Shown here: positions 1-8,397 of the stretch, piece by piece
Layout of the letters: each line of letters begins with the position of its first letter
Position numbering within the stretch: position 1 is the first letter of the stretch
From: Clostridia bacterium
Lineage (GTDB): Bacteria; Bacillota; Clostridia; Oscillospirales; CAG-272
Direction: 5' to 3'
DNA: 50,890 nucleotides
Assembly: GCA_017463445.1 (NCBI GenBank)
Contig: JAFTPF010000137.1
Coordinates: forward strand, 1-50,890
The notes under the pieces: generated by a model
Told to the model about the DNA's origin: nothing
The model's input: the letters and a program-made list of their open reading frames with translations, nothing else
Database searches by the model: none
Program-made: the position numbers and the translations under genes

Positions 1-1
1 A

Positions 2-574
2 ATCGTATTCGGCGGCAGACGCGCTAAGACCGCTCCTCTGGTTTACCAATCCTTCGGCTGGCAGCACGGCTCCTTCGTCGGCTCCATCATGGCCTCCGAG
101 ACCACTGCAGCTGCTGCAGGCGCTCTGGGCGTGGTTCGCCGCGACCCCATGGCTATGCGTCCCTTCGTTGGCTACAACATGGGTGACTACTGGAAGCACT
201 GGCTGGATATGGGCAAGATCATTCCCAACGCTCCTCAGATCTTCCACGTCAACTGGTTCCGTACCGATGACGAAGGCAACTTCATTTGGCCGGGATTTGG
301 CGACAACATGAGAGTTCTGGAGTGGATCCTGGCGCGTTGCGAAGGCAAGGTTGACGCTGTTGAGACCGCTATCGGCTACGTTCCCAAGCCCGAGGACATC
401 AACATCGAGGGTCTGGATCTGTCCGCTGAGACTCTGGCCGATCTGCTTTCGGTTGACGCTGAGTCCTGGAAGGCTGACATCGCCAACATCAAGGACTTCT
501 ACAACATGGTCGGCGACCGTGTTCCCGCCGAAATGTGGGAAGAGCTGGCTGCTCTGGAAGCAAGACTTGGCTAA
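2..574 (+). CDS. pckG: Phosphoenolpyruvate carboxykinase (GTP), C-terminal part
   Basis: This is the last 190 or so codons of a GTP-dependent PEP carboxykinase, which interconverts oxaloacetate plus GTP with PEP, GDP and CO2 in the cytosol. The 5' end lies outside the window; the frame is open from base 2. The visible segment starts with FGGRRAKTAPLVYQ, followed by a GSFVGSIMASETTAAA stretch and the RPFVGYNMGDYWKHW stretch, all typical of the C-terminal half of GTP-class PEPCK (not the unrelated ATP class). It ends ALEARLG before TAA. A hairpin terminator follows directly. In anaerobic Clostridia the enzyme often runs in the PEP-carboxylating direction, but that is family knowledge, not shown here. 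Confidence 0.95.
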   Translation: MVFGGRRAKTAPLVYQSFGWQHGSFVGSIMASETTAAAAGALGVVRRDPMAMRPFVGYNMGDYWKHWLDMGKIIPNAPQIFHVNWFRTDDEGNFIWPGFGDNMRVLEWILARCEGKVDAVETAIGYVPKPEDINIEGLDLSAETLADLLSVDAESWKADIANIKDFYNMVGDRVPAEMWEELAALEARLG

Positions 575-595
575 TCATTGAATATCTAAAATCAG

Positions 596-623
596 TGGCT
601 GCCGCAAGGCAGCCATTGTTTTT
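596..623 (+). terminator. Rho-independent terminator of pckG
   Basis: Perfect 8-bp stem (TGGCTGCC / GGCAGCCA) with a GCAA loop, followed by TTGTTTTT. It lies 22 bases after the pckG stop codon. Confidence 0.85.
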
Positions 624-624
624 A

Positions 625-735
625 GTTGTCGGGGAGCACGCTCCCTGACAACCTTGAGGCAACTTCTTGAGAGAAGTTCCCTCAAACTCCCTCAAGAACT
701 GTACTAAAAGCGCCGCTGTTGCTTGCAGCGCAGGA
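625..735. repeat. Intergenic palindrome-rich repeat, copy A
   Basis: Most of the 388-base gap between pckG and the first lipoprotein is repeat. It holds a hairpin at 625-652 (13-bp arms, one mismatch), an AACTTCT/AGAAGTT hairpin at 661-678, then a tail CTCAAGAACTGTACTAAAAG followed by a GCGCCGC...GCAGCGC arm. The same order (palindrome, CAAGAACTTT-like tail, AAAAGCG-arm around AAATACTTG) recurs near 8400, 12450 and 24020. From 736 to 888 I see no gene. Confidence 0.6.
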
Positions 736-888
736 GATTTTCGTTCAGAACGGCGACAATTTTTTCGTTTTTTTGAAAAACGTTGCAACAAAATGCGCGT
801 ATTTAGGGATTTATAAGTGTAGGAAAAGATGCTTTGCCTTGGAATCGAGGCAGACGATTCCTTTTCTTCGCTAATTCGCAAAAAAGTC

Positions 889-917
889 TTTACAAATCCA
901 TCGTTTTGTGCTATACT
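889..917 (+). promoter_or_regulatory. Sigma-A promoter of first lipoprotein gene
   Basis: -35 TTTACA (889-894) and -10 TATACT (912-917) are separated by 17 bp. The start codon is about 40 bases downstream. Confidence 0.8.
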
Positions 918-962
918 GATGATGACGATACAGAAAAAATAATCTGAAAGGATGATACTGAT

Positions 963-1874
963 ATGAAAAAGATCACCAAGGCTCTTACTCTTCTGCTCTC
1001 CGGACTGCTCTGCTCCGCTTGTCTGCTGTCCTGCGCCGGGGAGGACCCCCGCCGAAATGATCGTGACGATGATGACGATGAGGCGGCCGTACAGACCACT
1101 ACCGGCGAGGCTGTTGACAATGTGCCCGACGGTGATGAGGTCACCGATAAGCTCACCCAGGAAAATGTGCTCAGTCAGGTGACCGAGAGAATGCGTCAGC
1201 TGAAAAGCTACTCTATGGGTGCAGAGATGAAGATGAATATGACTATGATGGGTATGTCCATCGCCGCAAACATGGAAATAGACGCTATTATGGATGCCGA
1301 GGGCAAACGCAACTGGACTGAAACCACCACCGAGATGCTGGGCGAGAATGTTACCGCCGTCGTCTATTACGACGAGGAGGTCTACTACATAGAGTCCGAC
1401 GGTCAGAAGATGGTTGCCGAGATGGACGAAGATGTGCTGGATTCCATGGTCAGCGAGGAGACCGAGGTCACCAATCTGGATCCCTCTTACTTTGAATCCT
1501 TCAAGCTTTACTCCGCCGATGACGGCTATCTGCTGGTCATCTCCGGCCTTAAAGAAGGCAGCAGTCTGCTGGGCTCTGCGATGAATTCGGCTATGCTGGA
1601 GGGCTACGAGGTGGATCTGAGCGACATCGAGATCGAAATGACCATTTCCGCTGACTACTGCGTCACCGAGATGACCATGACGATGACCATGAGCATGAAC
1701 ATGGACGAAGCGCTGGAGGATATGGGCGAAATGCAGATGGGTGATATGACCGCTACGGTGGAGATGAACATCACCTACTCCGATTTCGACAGTGCTGCCG
1801 GCAAGCTCGTTAAGCCCGATATGACCGGTGCGGAAGAATTTGATCTGGAGGATCTGCTGGCACTCACCGCCTGA
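963..1874 (+). CDS. Secreted lipoprotein, DUF6612/LolA-like fold suspected
   Basis: 303 residues. A lipoprotein signal peptide (MKKITKALTLLLSGLLCSACLLSC) has two possible lipobox cysteines, LCSAC and LLSC, so the mature protein should be anchored to the outer face of the membrane. An acidic linker (DDDDDE) follows. The body has regularly alternating strands rich in Met, Thr and Glu, including MKMNMTMMGMS and EMTMTMTMSMNM; the pattern resembles the DUF6612 or LppX/LolA-type beta sheet that binds hydrophobic ligands, but I cannot confirm the family. GAAAGG with 11-base spacing sets the ATG. It is first of four consecutive lipoprotein genes but has its own promoter and terminator. Function unknown. 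Confidence 0.8.
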   Translation: MKKITKALTLLLSGLLCSACLLSCAGEDPRRNDRDDDDDEAAVQTTTGEAVDNVPDGDEVTDKLTQENVLSQVTERMRQLKSYSMGAEMKMNMTMMGMSIAANMEIDAIMDAEGKRNWTETTTEMLGENVTAVVYYDEEVYYIESDGQKMVAEMDEDVLDSMVSEETEVTNLDPSYFESFKLYSADDGYLLVISGLKEGSSLLGSAMNSAMLEGYEVDLSDIEIEMTISADYCVTEMTMTMTMSMNMDEALEDMGEMQMGDMTATVEMNITYSDFDSAAGKLVKPDMTGAEEFDLEDLLALTA

Positions 1875-1885
1875 TCTTCACCTGC

Positions 1886-1921
1886 AAAAGAGAACTCTGA
1901 AAAGGAGTTCTCTTTTGTTTT
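1886..1921 (+). terminator. Rho-independent terminator
   Basis: Perfect 12-bp stem (1886-1897 with 1905-1916) followed by TTTTGTTTT. It separates the first lipoprotein gene from the next three. Confidence 0.85.
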
Positions 1922-1953
1922 GCGGTAAAACAGGGCGTTTTTGCCGTTTTTCC

Positions 1954-1982
1954 TTGACAAATCGGCAGATCGGTGGTATACT
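1954..1982 (+). promoter_or_regulatory. Sigma-A promoter of the three-gene lipoprotein operon
   Basis: Consensus -35 TTGACA (1954-1959), 17-bp spacer, -10 TATACT (1977-1982). The first gene starts at 2024. Confidence 0.9.
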
Positions 1983-2023
1983 GTCAGGTAGATACTCTTC
2001 GAATTACCGAAAGGATGAATTCT

Positions 2024-3322
2024 ATGATAAAACCTATCAAATGGCTGGCTCTGCTGACTGCGGGATTGACCCTGACCGCTTCCCTTCTGTCCTGCGGCGG
2101 CACGAACGAAGGCACCGCTCCGGGCGGCGATGATCCCAACCAGCAGGAAAACGGCGGTCAAAGCAACAATGGAAGTATCGAAAACAATCAAGGATACGAC
2201 GGACTGTCCCCCGAGGGCGTGTATAACGCAATGTTGGAGGCGGATGACTATATTGCCGTTGCTACTATAACCCGCACCTACAACGGAGAAACCGCCACCG
2301 CAACGCTGAAAGCAGAAAAGGACGATCACCGCGTCCGTTTGAGCGAAACCTACAATTCTGCCGACGGCTCCGAATCCGAGACCTTTTACTGCGATCTGAG
2401 CGCAAAACACTGGTATCAGCAGTCGGACGGCATCTGGCTCTATACCTCCAACGACTACACCATCCAGGATCTGCTGAAGAACCTTACCCAAAGCTCCCAC
2501 GAGCTGCTGTTCGAGGACGACCACTACCACGAATACAACGAAACCGCAGGTTATCTTGCCAAAGCCGAGGCGCTTGCCGAGCACTTTGAGGATAGTTCCG
2601 AAGGCATCACCTATACCCTGAGCATGACCCCCGGCGAGGATGTTTACACCTTTTTGATCTCCGGCATCACCGAGGAGATCACGATGGTGCTGGAGCTGAA
2701 GATCACCTTCCAATCGGTGAGCGTGACCCTGCCCGAAGCAGGGACTCCTGAGAGCGGCTCCCCCGACATCGATGACAAGCCTGTTCAAACGCAAGATCCC
2801 GATGATAAACCCTCTCAGCCGACAGTAAATTATCCCTCCACCGACATCTATCAGCGTCTGTTGGAGGTAGATAATGTCGTCATCAACACATCCTACAAGC
2901 TAAACAAGGTTTCGAAGGGCAATTCCGATCTGATCAAGGACGGTCATCTGATCCTGCGGAACAACTATAACGTAGAGTCTTACATCGATTTGAATGACCG
3001 GGTTTCTTACAGATATTCCGATGGCAATTGGGTACTTCAAGACATCGACAACGGAATAAACTGGGAATTTTTCCTGGATAGCGTGGGGCTTTCCAAGGAT
3101 TGGTGGGGATTCCAATATGAGCTCTTTGACTCTTACTCCGAGGAGGCGGGCGGTATGCCCCTCAGCGAAGCCGCCGCCGCGACCTATCGCGTGGAAGACG
3201 CGCTCTTCCGCTACGATGCCGACACCGACACGTATATTTTCACCTATACTATGAGTCCCTACGATTATACATTCAGCATCAGCTTTACCGACACCGCGGT
3301 CACCATACCCGTGGTAGGATAA
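2024..3322 (+). CDS. Two-domain lipoprotein of a local paralogous family
   Basis: 432 residues with a lipoprotein signal ending LTASLLSC (lipobox LLSC). After a Gln/Asn/Gly-rich linker come two copies of the same module. The first starts GLSPEGVYNAMLEADDY and ends VSVTLPE; the second, after a linker of repeated DDKP/QDPDDKPSQP type, starts YPSTDIYQRLLEVDN and ends TAVTIPVVG. I start it at 2024, not at the longer in-frame ATGs, because GAAAGG at about 2007-2012 is correctly spaced only for 2024 and the upstream codons overlap the promoter. The next gene starts 16 bases after the stop. Function unknown; the fold is probably an all-beta ligand-binding sheet. Confidence 0.8.
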   Translation: MIKPIKWLALLTAGLTLTASLLSCGGTNEGTAPGGDDPNQQENGGQSNNGSIENNQGYDGLSPEGVYNAMLEADDYIAVATITRTYNGETATATLKAEKDDHRVRLSETYNSADGSESETFYCDLSAKHWYQQSDGIWLYTSNDYTIQDLLKNLTQSSHELLFEDDHYHEYNETAGYLAKAEALAEHFEDSSEGITYTLSMTPGEDVYTFLISGITEEITMVLELKITFQSVSVTLPEAGTPESGSPDIDDKPVQTQDPDDKPSQPTVNYPSTDIYQRLLEVDNVVINTSYKLNKVSKGNSDLIKDGHLILRNNYNVESYIDLNDRVSYRYSDGNWVLQDIDNGINWEFFLDSVGLSKDWWGFQYELFDSYSEEAGGMPLSEAAAATYRVEDALFRYDADTDTYIFTYTMSPYDYTFSISFTDTAVTIPVVG

Positions 3323-3337
3323 AGAAAGGATAATAGC

Positions 3338-4162
3338 ATGAAACGATCCGCCAAGCTACTCTCCCTGCTGACGGCAGGGCTGCTGACTCTGTCCCTGCTT
3401 GCCGCCTGCGGCGATGCGGATGACGGTAACGAAATCACCACCGTCACGACACAAACAGGCGATCCTGTCACCTATGAGGGACTGACCCCTGCACAGGTCT
3501 ACGACACCCTTCTGCAGACCGAGGATTTCGTCTTTATCACCGTGATGAACCGTCAGGTGACCGGAGCAACGATCTCCATGACCTATATGCTGGAAAAGGA
3601 CGACAATACTCTGCGCTATACCGTCCATCAGGATGCCGAGGATGACACCTACGACGTCAGTTCGGTAATCTATATTGATTTGAAGGAAGGCATCTGCATC
3701 GCCCCCGACGGAGACGAATGGTATGTGCTGGAGCAGTCCGGGGACATCAGCGTGGCAGCTTTGGTGGAGAACTGTACCCCTGCCGATCTGCTGTTTGACA
3801 ACGGCAATTACAGCGTCAGCGGCGGCAAATACACCCTGACTAAGGACGCGATCCTGACGATCATCGGCAGTACCACCGCCACCGTTTCGGGCAAGATGAT
3901 CTCTGATGGCGATACCTATACATTTGACGTGGTGACCAAGGAGGCGGGCAATACCGTTACCATGACCACTAAGGTAATCTTCCGCAATGTGGGCGTGGAT
4001 ATGCCCGAATATTCCCCGGGCGCAGCCGCGAGCGGATCTGCCGCTACCGATGAGGGCGAGCAAGAGCCCGAGGCACCCGTAACCGAAGTGCCCGAAGAAA
4101 ACGAGAACGTTGATGGCGGTGAGAGCGCAGACAACGCCGATGACGCCAACGGCGGAGCGTAA
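3338..4162 (+). CDS. Single-module lipoprotein, paralogue of its neighbours
   Basis: 274 residues. The signal peptide ends SLLAAC (lipobox LAAC). One copy of the module seen in the flanking genes begins GLTPAQVYDTLLQTEDFVFI and ends VGVDMPEY. The C-terminal 50 or so residues are low-complexity Glu/Pro/Ala/Asp, ending GESADNADDANGGA, and look unstructured. The RBS GAAAGG is 8 bases before ATG. It is the second gene of the operon starting at 2024. No enzyme motif is visible. Confidence 0.8.
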   Translation: MKRSAKLLSLLTAGLLTLSLLAACGDADDGNEITTVTTQTGDPVTYEGLTPAQVYDTLLQTEDFVFITVMNRQVTGATISMTYMLEKDDNTLRYTVHQDAEDDTYDVSSVIYIDLKEGICIAPDGDEWYVLEQSGDISVAALVENCTPADLLFDNGNYSVSGGKYTLTKDAILTIIGSTTATVSGKMISDGDTYTFDVVTKEAGNTVTMTTKVIFRNVGVDMPEYSPGAAASGSAATDEGEQEPEAPVTEVPEENENVDGGESADNADDANGGA

Positions 4163-4184
4163 CGCGGCACAGAAAGGATGATTG

Positions 4185-4880
4185 ATGATGCGATTGACTC
4201 AATTTTTGACCGTCTGCCTGTGCGGTCTGCTGATCTGCTCCGCGCTGTGCGGATGCGAGAGCAAGAAAGAGGGGGCTGCCACTCCAAGCGGAGATGAGCC
4301 GGGCGCCAGCGTCGGCTCCGAGCAGTTCACCCCCGAGGACGTGTTTCAGCTGCTGACCGGCGCGGACGATGTGAAGCTGAGCGTAGTCTACACCGAGGTG
4401 GAAAAAAGCGGAACGGTAAACATCAGTGAGTCTGCCGTGGTGGAAAAGGACGGCGATCTGGTGAAGGCCGTGCTTGCCGACAACGACGAGAACAACGTCT
4501 ATTATTACGATCTGGACGCCATGCTGGGCTACGAGCAGAACGACAACGGCACCTGGGAGAGCGTATCGGTAGAAGAATCGGTCCCCGATTGGCAGGCTTG
4601 TCTGGATATGGCGTTTGCCATCGAGGGGATGAACAGCCGCATTGAATGGCTGTTTTCCTCCGACACCTATGAGGCATACGATGCTAAAACGGGGCGCTGT
4701 ATGATGAAAACCGACGAGATGGTCGGCTTCTTCGGCGAAAACTGGACCGAAATGACCGCCTATCTGATGCAGAGCGGTGACACCTACTACCTGTATATGT
4801 CCACCGCCGACGATATCGGCACCTTCACCTACAAGTTGGAAATGGAATACGCCGACGTCAGCGTGACGCTTCCCAAATAA
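4185..4880 (+). CDS. Single-module lipoprotein, paralogue of its neighbours
   Basis: About 231 residues. The signal peptide ends ICSALCGC (lipobox ALCGC-type). The paralogous module begins QFTPEDVFQLLTGADDVKLS and ends YADVSVTLPK at the very C-terminus, so the module border coincides with the stop codon. Possible starts are TTG 4182, ATG 4185 and ATG 4188; GAAAGG ending at 4177 best fits 4185 or 4188. It is the last gene of the operon, 22 bases after the preceding stop, and is followed by a long hairpin. Function unknown. Confidence 0.8.
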   Translation: MMRLTQFLTVCLCGLLICSALCGCESKKEGAATPSGDEPGASVGSEQFTPEDVFQLLTGADDVKLSVVYTEVEKSGTVNISESAVVEKDGDLVKAVLADNDENNVYYYDLDAMLGYEQNDNGTWESVSVEESVPDWQACLDMAFAIEGMNSRIEWLFSSDTYEAYDAKTGRCMMKTDEMVGFFGENWTEMTAYLMQSGDTYYLYMSTADDIGTFTYKLEMEYADVSVTLPK

Positions 4881-4881
4881 G

Positions 4882-4919
4882 AACACCCCTCTGCACGAAC
4901 TGTTGTGCAGAGGGGTGTT
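4882..4919. terminator. Hairpin at the 3' end of the lipoprotein operon
   Basis: A perfect 15-bp stem (4882-4896 with 4905-4919) containing CCTCTGCAC lies two bases after the stop. The tail is TTGTGTGG, not a clean U-run. Confidence 0.7.
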
Positions 4920-4959
4920 GTGTGGTGGGGGAGTGCGAGCATCGACCACCAAAAACAAA

Positions 4960-4986
4960 CCTCTGCACGGCTTTGCCGTGCAGAGG
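4960..4986 (-). terminator. Rho-independent terminator of the M3 peptidase gene
   Basis: 12-bp perfect stem (4960-4971 with 4975-4986). On the minus strand it is followed by TTTGTTTTTGG. It shares CCTCTGCACG with the convergent hairpin at 4882. Confidence 0.8.
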
Positions 4987-5023
4987 CGTTGGGTGACTGT
5001 ATATTATCGTCGGAAAAGCCTGC

Positions 5024-6712
5024 TCAGACGCTGTTTTTCTCCAGCCATTCGTCCAGCTCGGCGGTGATCGCCTTCAGCGTGCCTTCCTGCAAGGGTGACT
5101 TGAGTCCCACCGCTTCGATGAGCCCCACGAAGGTCTTGGTTCCGCCCAGCTTCACGAAGTCCAGATACTTCTCCCAGGCGTACTTCGGATCCTGCAGGTG
5201 GAGCGAGAAGAACTCCAGCGACATCGCCTGCGCCATGCAGTAGTCCAGATAGTAGAAGGGATAGAGGTAGATGTGAAGCTGTCTCTGCCAGCCTGCACCT
5301 CTGCCATAGAAGGGGAGACCCTCCATATTCAGATAGGGACGGTAGATCTTCTCCAGCCTTGCCCACTCGGCGTTGCGCTCGGCGGGGGTCAGCTCGGGAT
5401 TGGAGTAGACGATCTCCTGGAAGTGGTCAACCATGGTGCCGTAGGGCAGGAAGATCAGCGCATCCTCGGCGTGGGACTGAGCGTACTTGGCAGTGTCCTC
5501 CTTGAAGAAGAGGTGGTGCCAAGGCGAGGTCAGAAACTCCATAGACATGGAGTGGGTTTCGGCGCCTTCCATGGAAGGCTGACGGATCATCGACCAGGGA
5601 ATAGTCTTGTAGGACATATAGGCGGCGAAGGCGTGACCTGCCTCGTGGGTGAGAACGTCCACGTCGCCTGCGGTTCCGTTGAAGTTGGAAAAGATGAAGG
5701 GAACTTCGTACTCGGACAGCTCGGTGCAGTAGCCGCCGGGGGCTTTGCCCTCCTTTGCCAGCACATCGAAGAGGTCCATTTCAAACATCATGTCGATGAA
5801 CTCGGCGGTCTCGGGGGACATTTCGGTGTACATTTGCTTGCCGGCCGCCAGGATCTCCTCGGGAGTTCCCTTGGGCGTGGGATTGCCGTCGGGGAAGACG
5901 AAGCCGTTGTCGTAGAACTTGAAGTCCGCAACACCGATGCGCTCCTTCTGGCGAGCCTTGATCTTGTCGACCACGGGGACTACGTCCTTGATAATCTGGC
6001 GGCGGAAGGTGGCAACCTCGGGCAGACCGTAACAGTTGCGCTGACGTCGGAGATAGCCCAGCGGGACGAAATTGTCAAAGCCCAGCTTCTTTGCCTGCTC
6101 GGTACGGTTCTTCACCAGCTTGTCGAAGATCTCGTCGAATTTCGCCTGATTGGCGTCAAAGAATCTGCCTTCGGCTTCCACGGCGGCTTTGCGGACGGCA
6201 CGGTCGGGGGACTGCTTGTAGATGCCCAGCTGAGCGACGGTCAGCTCCTTGCCGTCGAAGGGGATCCTTGCAGAGGCGTAGAGCTTCTGGTATTCGGAGG
6301 TGAGGGCGTTCTCCTCCTGCATCAGCGGGATGATTTCGGGAGAGAAGGATCTGATCTCCATCTCGGTGTTGATGAAGGTGACCTCGCCCAGCTCCTTTTC
6401 CAACTCGGCACGGAAGGGAGAGTTCACCATCGCCAGCGAGAGTAGCTGAGACTTCTCGGCGATCAGGGGACCCACTTGGTCGTAAAAGTCACGTTCGCCC
6501 TCGTAAAAGGCGTCACGAGTGTCCACGGAATTGCGGATAGAGGCGATAGTCGCCATAGTGCCGAAGACGGAACTGATCTTCTCTACGTTACGAAGCACAT
6601 CGAGTTGCTCCTTCGCTGAGGTCGCAGCGGCGAACTGCTCGGCAGCATCGGTCAAGTCGGCAAGCAGCCGATCCACGTCGGGGCGGGTGTAGGGCATTTC
6701 GGAAAATTTCAT
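5024..6712 (-). CDS. M3 family oligoendopeptidase (PepF-like)
   Basis: 562 residues with no signal peptide, so a cytosolic metallopeptidase that should cleave short oligopeptides. The zinc site is clear: THEAGHAF (HExxH) near residue 355, with the third ligand expected in the downstream GAETHSMSMEF motif typical of family M3. Length fits the PepF/oligoendopeptidase group. I start at 6712 (MKFSEMPYTRP) because AAGGA is well spaced; a longer in-frame ATG at 6757 sits right on a GGGAGG. It converges with the lipoprotein operon and is divergent from the exporter genes. It has its own promoter and a structured leader. Confidence 0.92.
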   Translation of the reverse strand: MKFSEMPYTRPDVDRLLADLTDAAEQFAAATSAKEQLDVLRNVEKISSVFGTMATIASIRNSVDTRDAFYEGERDFYDQVGPLIAEKSQLLSLAMVNSPFRAELEKELGEVTFINTEMEIRSFSPEIIPLMQEENALTSEYQKLYASARIPFDGKELTVAQLGIYKQSPDRAVRKAAVEAEGRFFDANQAKFDEIFDKLVKNRTEQAKKLGFDNFVPLGYLRRQRNCYGLPEVATFRRQIIKDVVPVVDKIKARQKERIGVADFKFYDNGFVFPDGNPTPKGTPEEILAAGKQMYTEMSPETAEFIDMMFEMDLFDVLAKEGKAPGGYCTELSEYEVPFIFSNFNGTAGDVDVLTHEAGHAFAAYMSYKTIPWSMIRQPSMEGAETHSMSMEFLTSPWHHLFFKEDTAKYAQSHAEDALIFLPYGTMVDHFQEIVYSNPELTPAERNAEWARLEKIYRPYLNMEGLPFYGRGAGWQRQLHIYLYPFYYLDYCMAQAMSLEFFSLHLQDPKYAWEKYLDFVKLGGTKTFVGLIEAVGLKSPLQEGTLKAITAELDEWLEKNSV

Positions 6713-6759
6713 GATGGAATCCTTTCTTGGAGACACTTCCGAAGGAAATTTCTCCATTA

Positions 6760-6826
6760 ACCTCCCAAAGAACTTCCCTTAGGCAAAATTGCTTTGCAAT
6801 TTTGCGGGGATAGGTTTGGAGGTTCG
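6760..6826 (-). promoter_or_regulatory. Structured leader upstream of the M3 peptidase
   Basis: Nested palindromes: an outer AACCTCC/GGAGGTT pair encloses a perfect AAAATTGC-TTT-GCAATTTT hairpin and a CAAAGAACTTCCC segment like those in the intergenic repeats. On the minus strand the outer stem includes GGGAGG just upstream of an in-frame ATG at 6757. It may be a repeat copy, a translational control element, or both. Confidence 0.4.
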
Positions 6827-6842
6827 TTTTTCTCATAGTATT

Positions 6843-6871
6843 ATTTTACCATATTACGGCGTGGAATGCAA
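6843..6871 (-). promoter_or_regulatory. Sigma-A promoter of the M3 peptidase
   Basis: Minus strand: -35 TTGCAT (6871-6866), 17-bp spacer, -10 TAAAAT (6848-6843). It gives a leader of about 130 bases. Confidence 0.75.
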
Positions 6872-6913
6872 GTAAATGGCAGAAAATTCCAAGAAATATT
6901 TACAAAATATCGA

Positions 6914-6942
6914 TTGACAAACCGCCACCCCTCGTGTACAAT
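6914..6942 (+). promoter_or_regulatory. Sigma-A promoter of the ThrE-type exporter operon
   Basis: -35 TTGACA (6914-6919), 17-bp spacer, -10 TACAAT (6937-6942). It lies inside the upstream extension of the first reading frame, which rules out starts before about 6949. Confidence 0.85.
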
Positions 6943-6985
6943 GGGAGGACCAACACCGCTGATTTTGTTTGAAAGGAACGCTAAA

Positions 6986-7834
6986 ATGGGTTCTGAACAT
7001 ACTACGGGCGCATCCACAGCCGCCCCTACCCGAAACTGGGCTCCCGAGCCGGAAAAGATCGTCTCGGGACTGGATTTCACCGTCGATACCGACCGAATGC
7101 TCTCCCTCGCCATCCAGATCTCCTCCAAAATGTTGGAATCGGGAGCGGAGATCCACCGCGTGGAGGACACCCTCACCCGCATCTGCCGCGCATACGGCGC
7201 ACGAGAAGTGCAGGCATTCTCCATTCCCTCGCTGGTGGCGGCTACCGTCACCATGCCCGACGGCTATCATAAGACCGAGATCTTCCGCATCACCTCCATC
7301 TCCAACCGTTACGACGTGCTGGAAAATCTCAACGCCCTCTCCCGCCGTATCTGCGCTTCCCCCATCCCTCTGGATGTGCTGGAAGCGGAATTTGAAAAAG
7401 CCAAGACCCCCGACCACCGTCCCAAATGGCTGCTGATGCTCTGCGGCATCGTTGCGGCTGCCGGATTTACCCTCTTCTTCGGGGGTGACTGGCGGGACGC
7501 CATTGCCGCCCTCCCCGTGGGCGCACTGCTGACCTTCCTGGATCTGACCAAGCCCGTCAAGCTCCACGTCCTCGCCTACACCCTGCTGGCATCGGTAGCG
7601 GCAGGTCTGCTCTGCATTCTCACCTTTTACGTAGGACTCGCCTGCCACATGGATAAGGTGATGATCGGCGGCATTATGCTGCTGATCCCCGGGCTCTCCT
7701 TCGGCGCGTCCATCCGTGAACTGCTCTGCGGGGACATCATCGCCGGTTGCCTAAGAATGATCCAAGCCCTGCTCACCGCCGTCTGCATTGCCGCAGGCTT
7801 CGCGGTTGCCGTCGTTATCGGGGGGTGGTTCTGA
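6986..7834 (+). CDS. Threonine/serine exporter family protein, N-terminal subunit (DUF1212/ThrE)
   Basis: 282 residues. The first half is soluble and carries the ThrE family pattern: MLSLAIQISSKMLESGAEIHRVEDTLTRI, then AFSIPS. The second half, from KWLLMLCGIVAAAGF onward, has about five membrane segments, including a GGIMLLIPGLSF loop. In Corynebacterium ThrE these parts belong to one protein exporting threonine and serine; here, as in many Firmicutes, they are split from a second small membrane subunit encoded next. ATG 6986 is chosen because GAAAGGA is 8 bases upstream and the promoter lies at 6914-6942. The stop overlaps the next start. Confidence 0.88.
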   Translation: MGSEHTTGASTAAPTRNWAPEPEKIVSGLDFTVDTDRMLSLAIQISSKMLESGAEIHRVEDTLTRICRAYGAREVQAFSIPSLVAATVTMPDGYHKTEIFRITSISNRYDVLENLNALSRRICASPIPLDVLEAEFEKAKTPDHRPKWLLMLCGIVAAAGFTLFFGGDWRDAIAALPVGALLTFLDLTKPVKLHVLAYTLLASVAAGLLCILTFYVGLACHMDKVMIGGIMLLIPGLSFGASIRELLCGDIIAGCLRMIQALLTAVCIAAGFAVAVVIGGWF

Positions 7835-8292
7835 TGAATTCAGCCGAACTCATGGAGATGCTCTTTTCCACCTTCGCCATCGCCGCCAGCACCCTGATCT
7901 ACGCCGTCCTCATGCGGGTCAAGCTCCGTCACCTGCCATCCATCGGATTGGGCGCGGGAATGACCTACCTCATCTTCGCACTGCTGAACTCCGTCGGCTT
8001 ATCCCTGCTCCTATCCAATATGATCGCCGCAATGATCGCCACTATCTACGGCGAGATCATGGCGCGCCTCTTCAAAGCCCCAGTTACCATCTATTCCCTA
8101 CCCTCCATCATCCCGCTGGTTCCCGGCGGCAGCCTCTACTACGCCATGGCCGCTCTGATGAACGGCAATGAGGCGGAATTCGTGAGCCGCGGCACCGATA
8201 CCGTCATGATCGCCTTGGGTCTCGCCATTGGCATCATCTCCGTCTCGGTCATTGGCGTCTTTTTGCCCAGACCGGGGTTTAAGCGGAAATGA
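7834..8292 (+). CDS. Threonine/serine exporter family protein, C-terminal subunit (DUF3815/ThrE_2)
   Basis: 152 residues, nearly all membrane: four or five segments, with the LPSIIPLVPGGSLYYAMAAL motif that characterises the second half of ThrE. The start codon overlaps the stop of the preceding gene (TGATG), so the two are translationally coupled and presumably form one transporter in the cytoplasmic membrane. An in-frame upstream extension from 7747 lies inside the first gene and is rejected. The substrate is inferred from family membership only. Confidence 0.88.
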   Translation: MNSAELMEMLFSTFAIAASTLIYAVLMRVKLRHLPSIGLGAGMTYLIFALLNSVGLSLLLSNMIAAMIATIYGEIMARLFKAPVTIYSLPSIIPLVPGGSLYYAMAALMNGNEAEFVSRGTDTVMIALGLAIGIISVSVIGVFLPRPGFKRK

Positions 8293-8397
8293 AATGCCTC
8301 CGGCGACCCGCTTTCTTGATAAGAATTGTAATTCGCCTTTGGCGAATTACATGGAGTTTATTGTAGTTGCTTTGCAACTGCAATAAACATCTGAGCG

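Noticed and set aside
5198-6445. Long open frame of 415 codons on the plus strand opposite the M3 peptidase
   Set aside because: It is antisense to a clear metallopeptidase, has no ribosome site and shows a composition typical of a mirrored reading frame.
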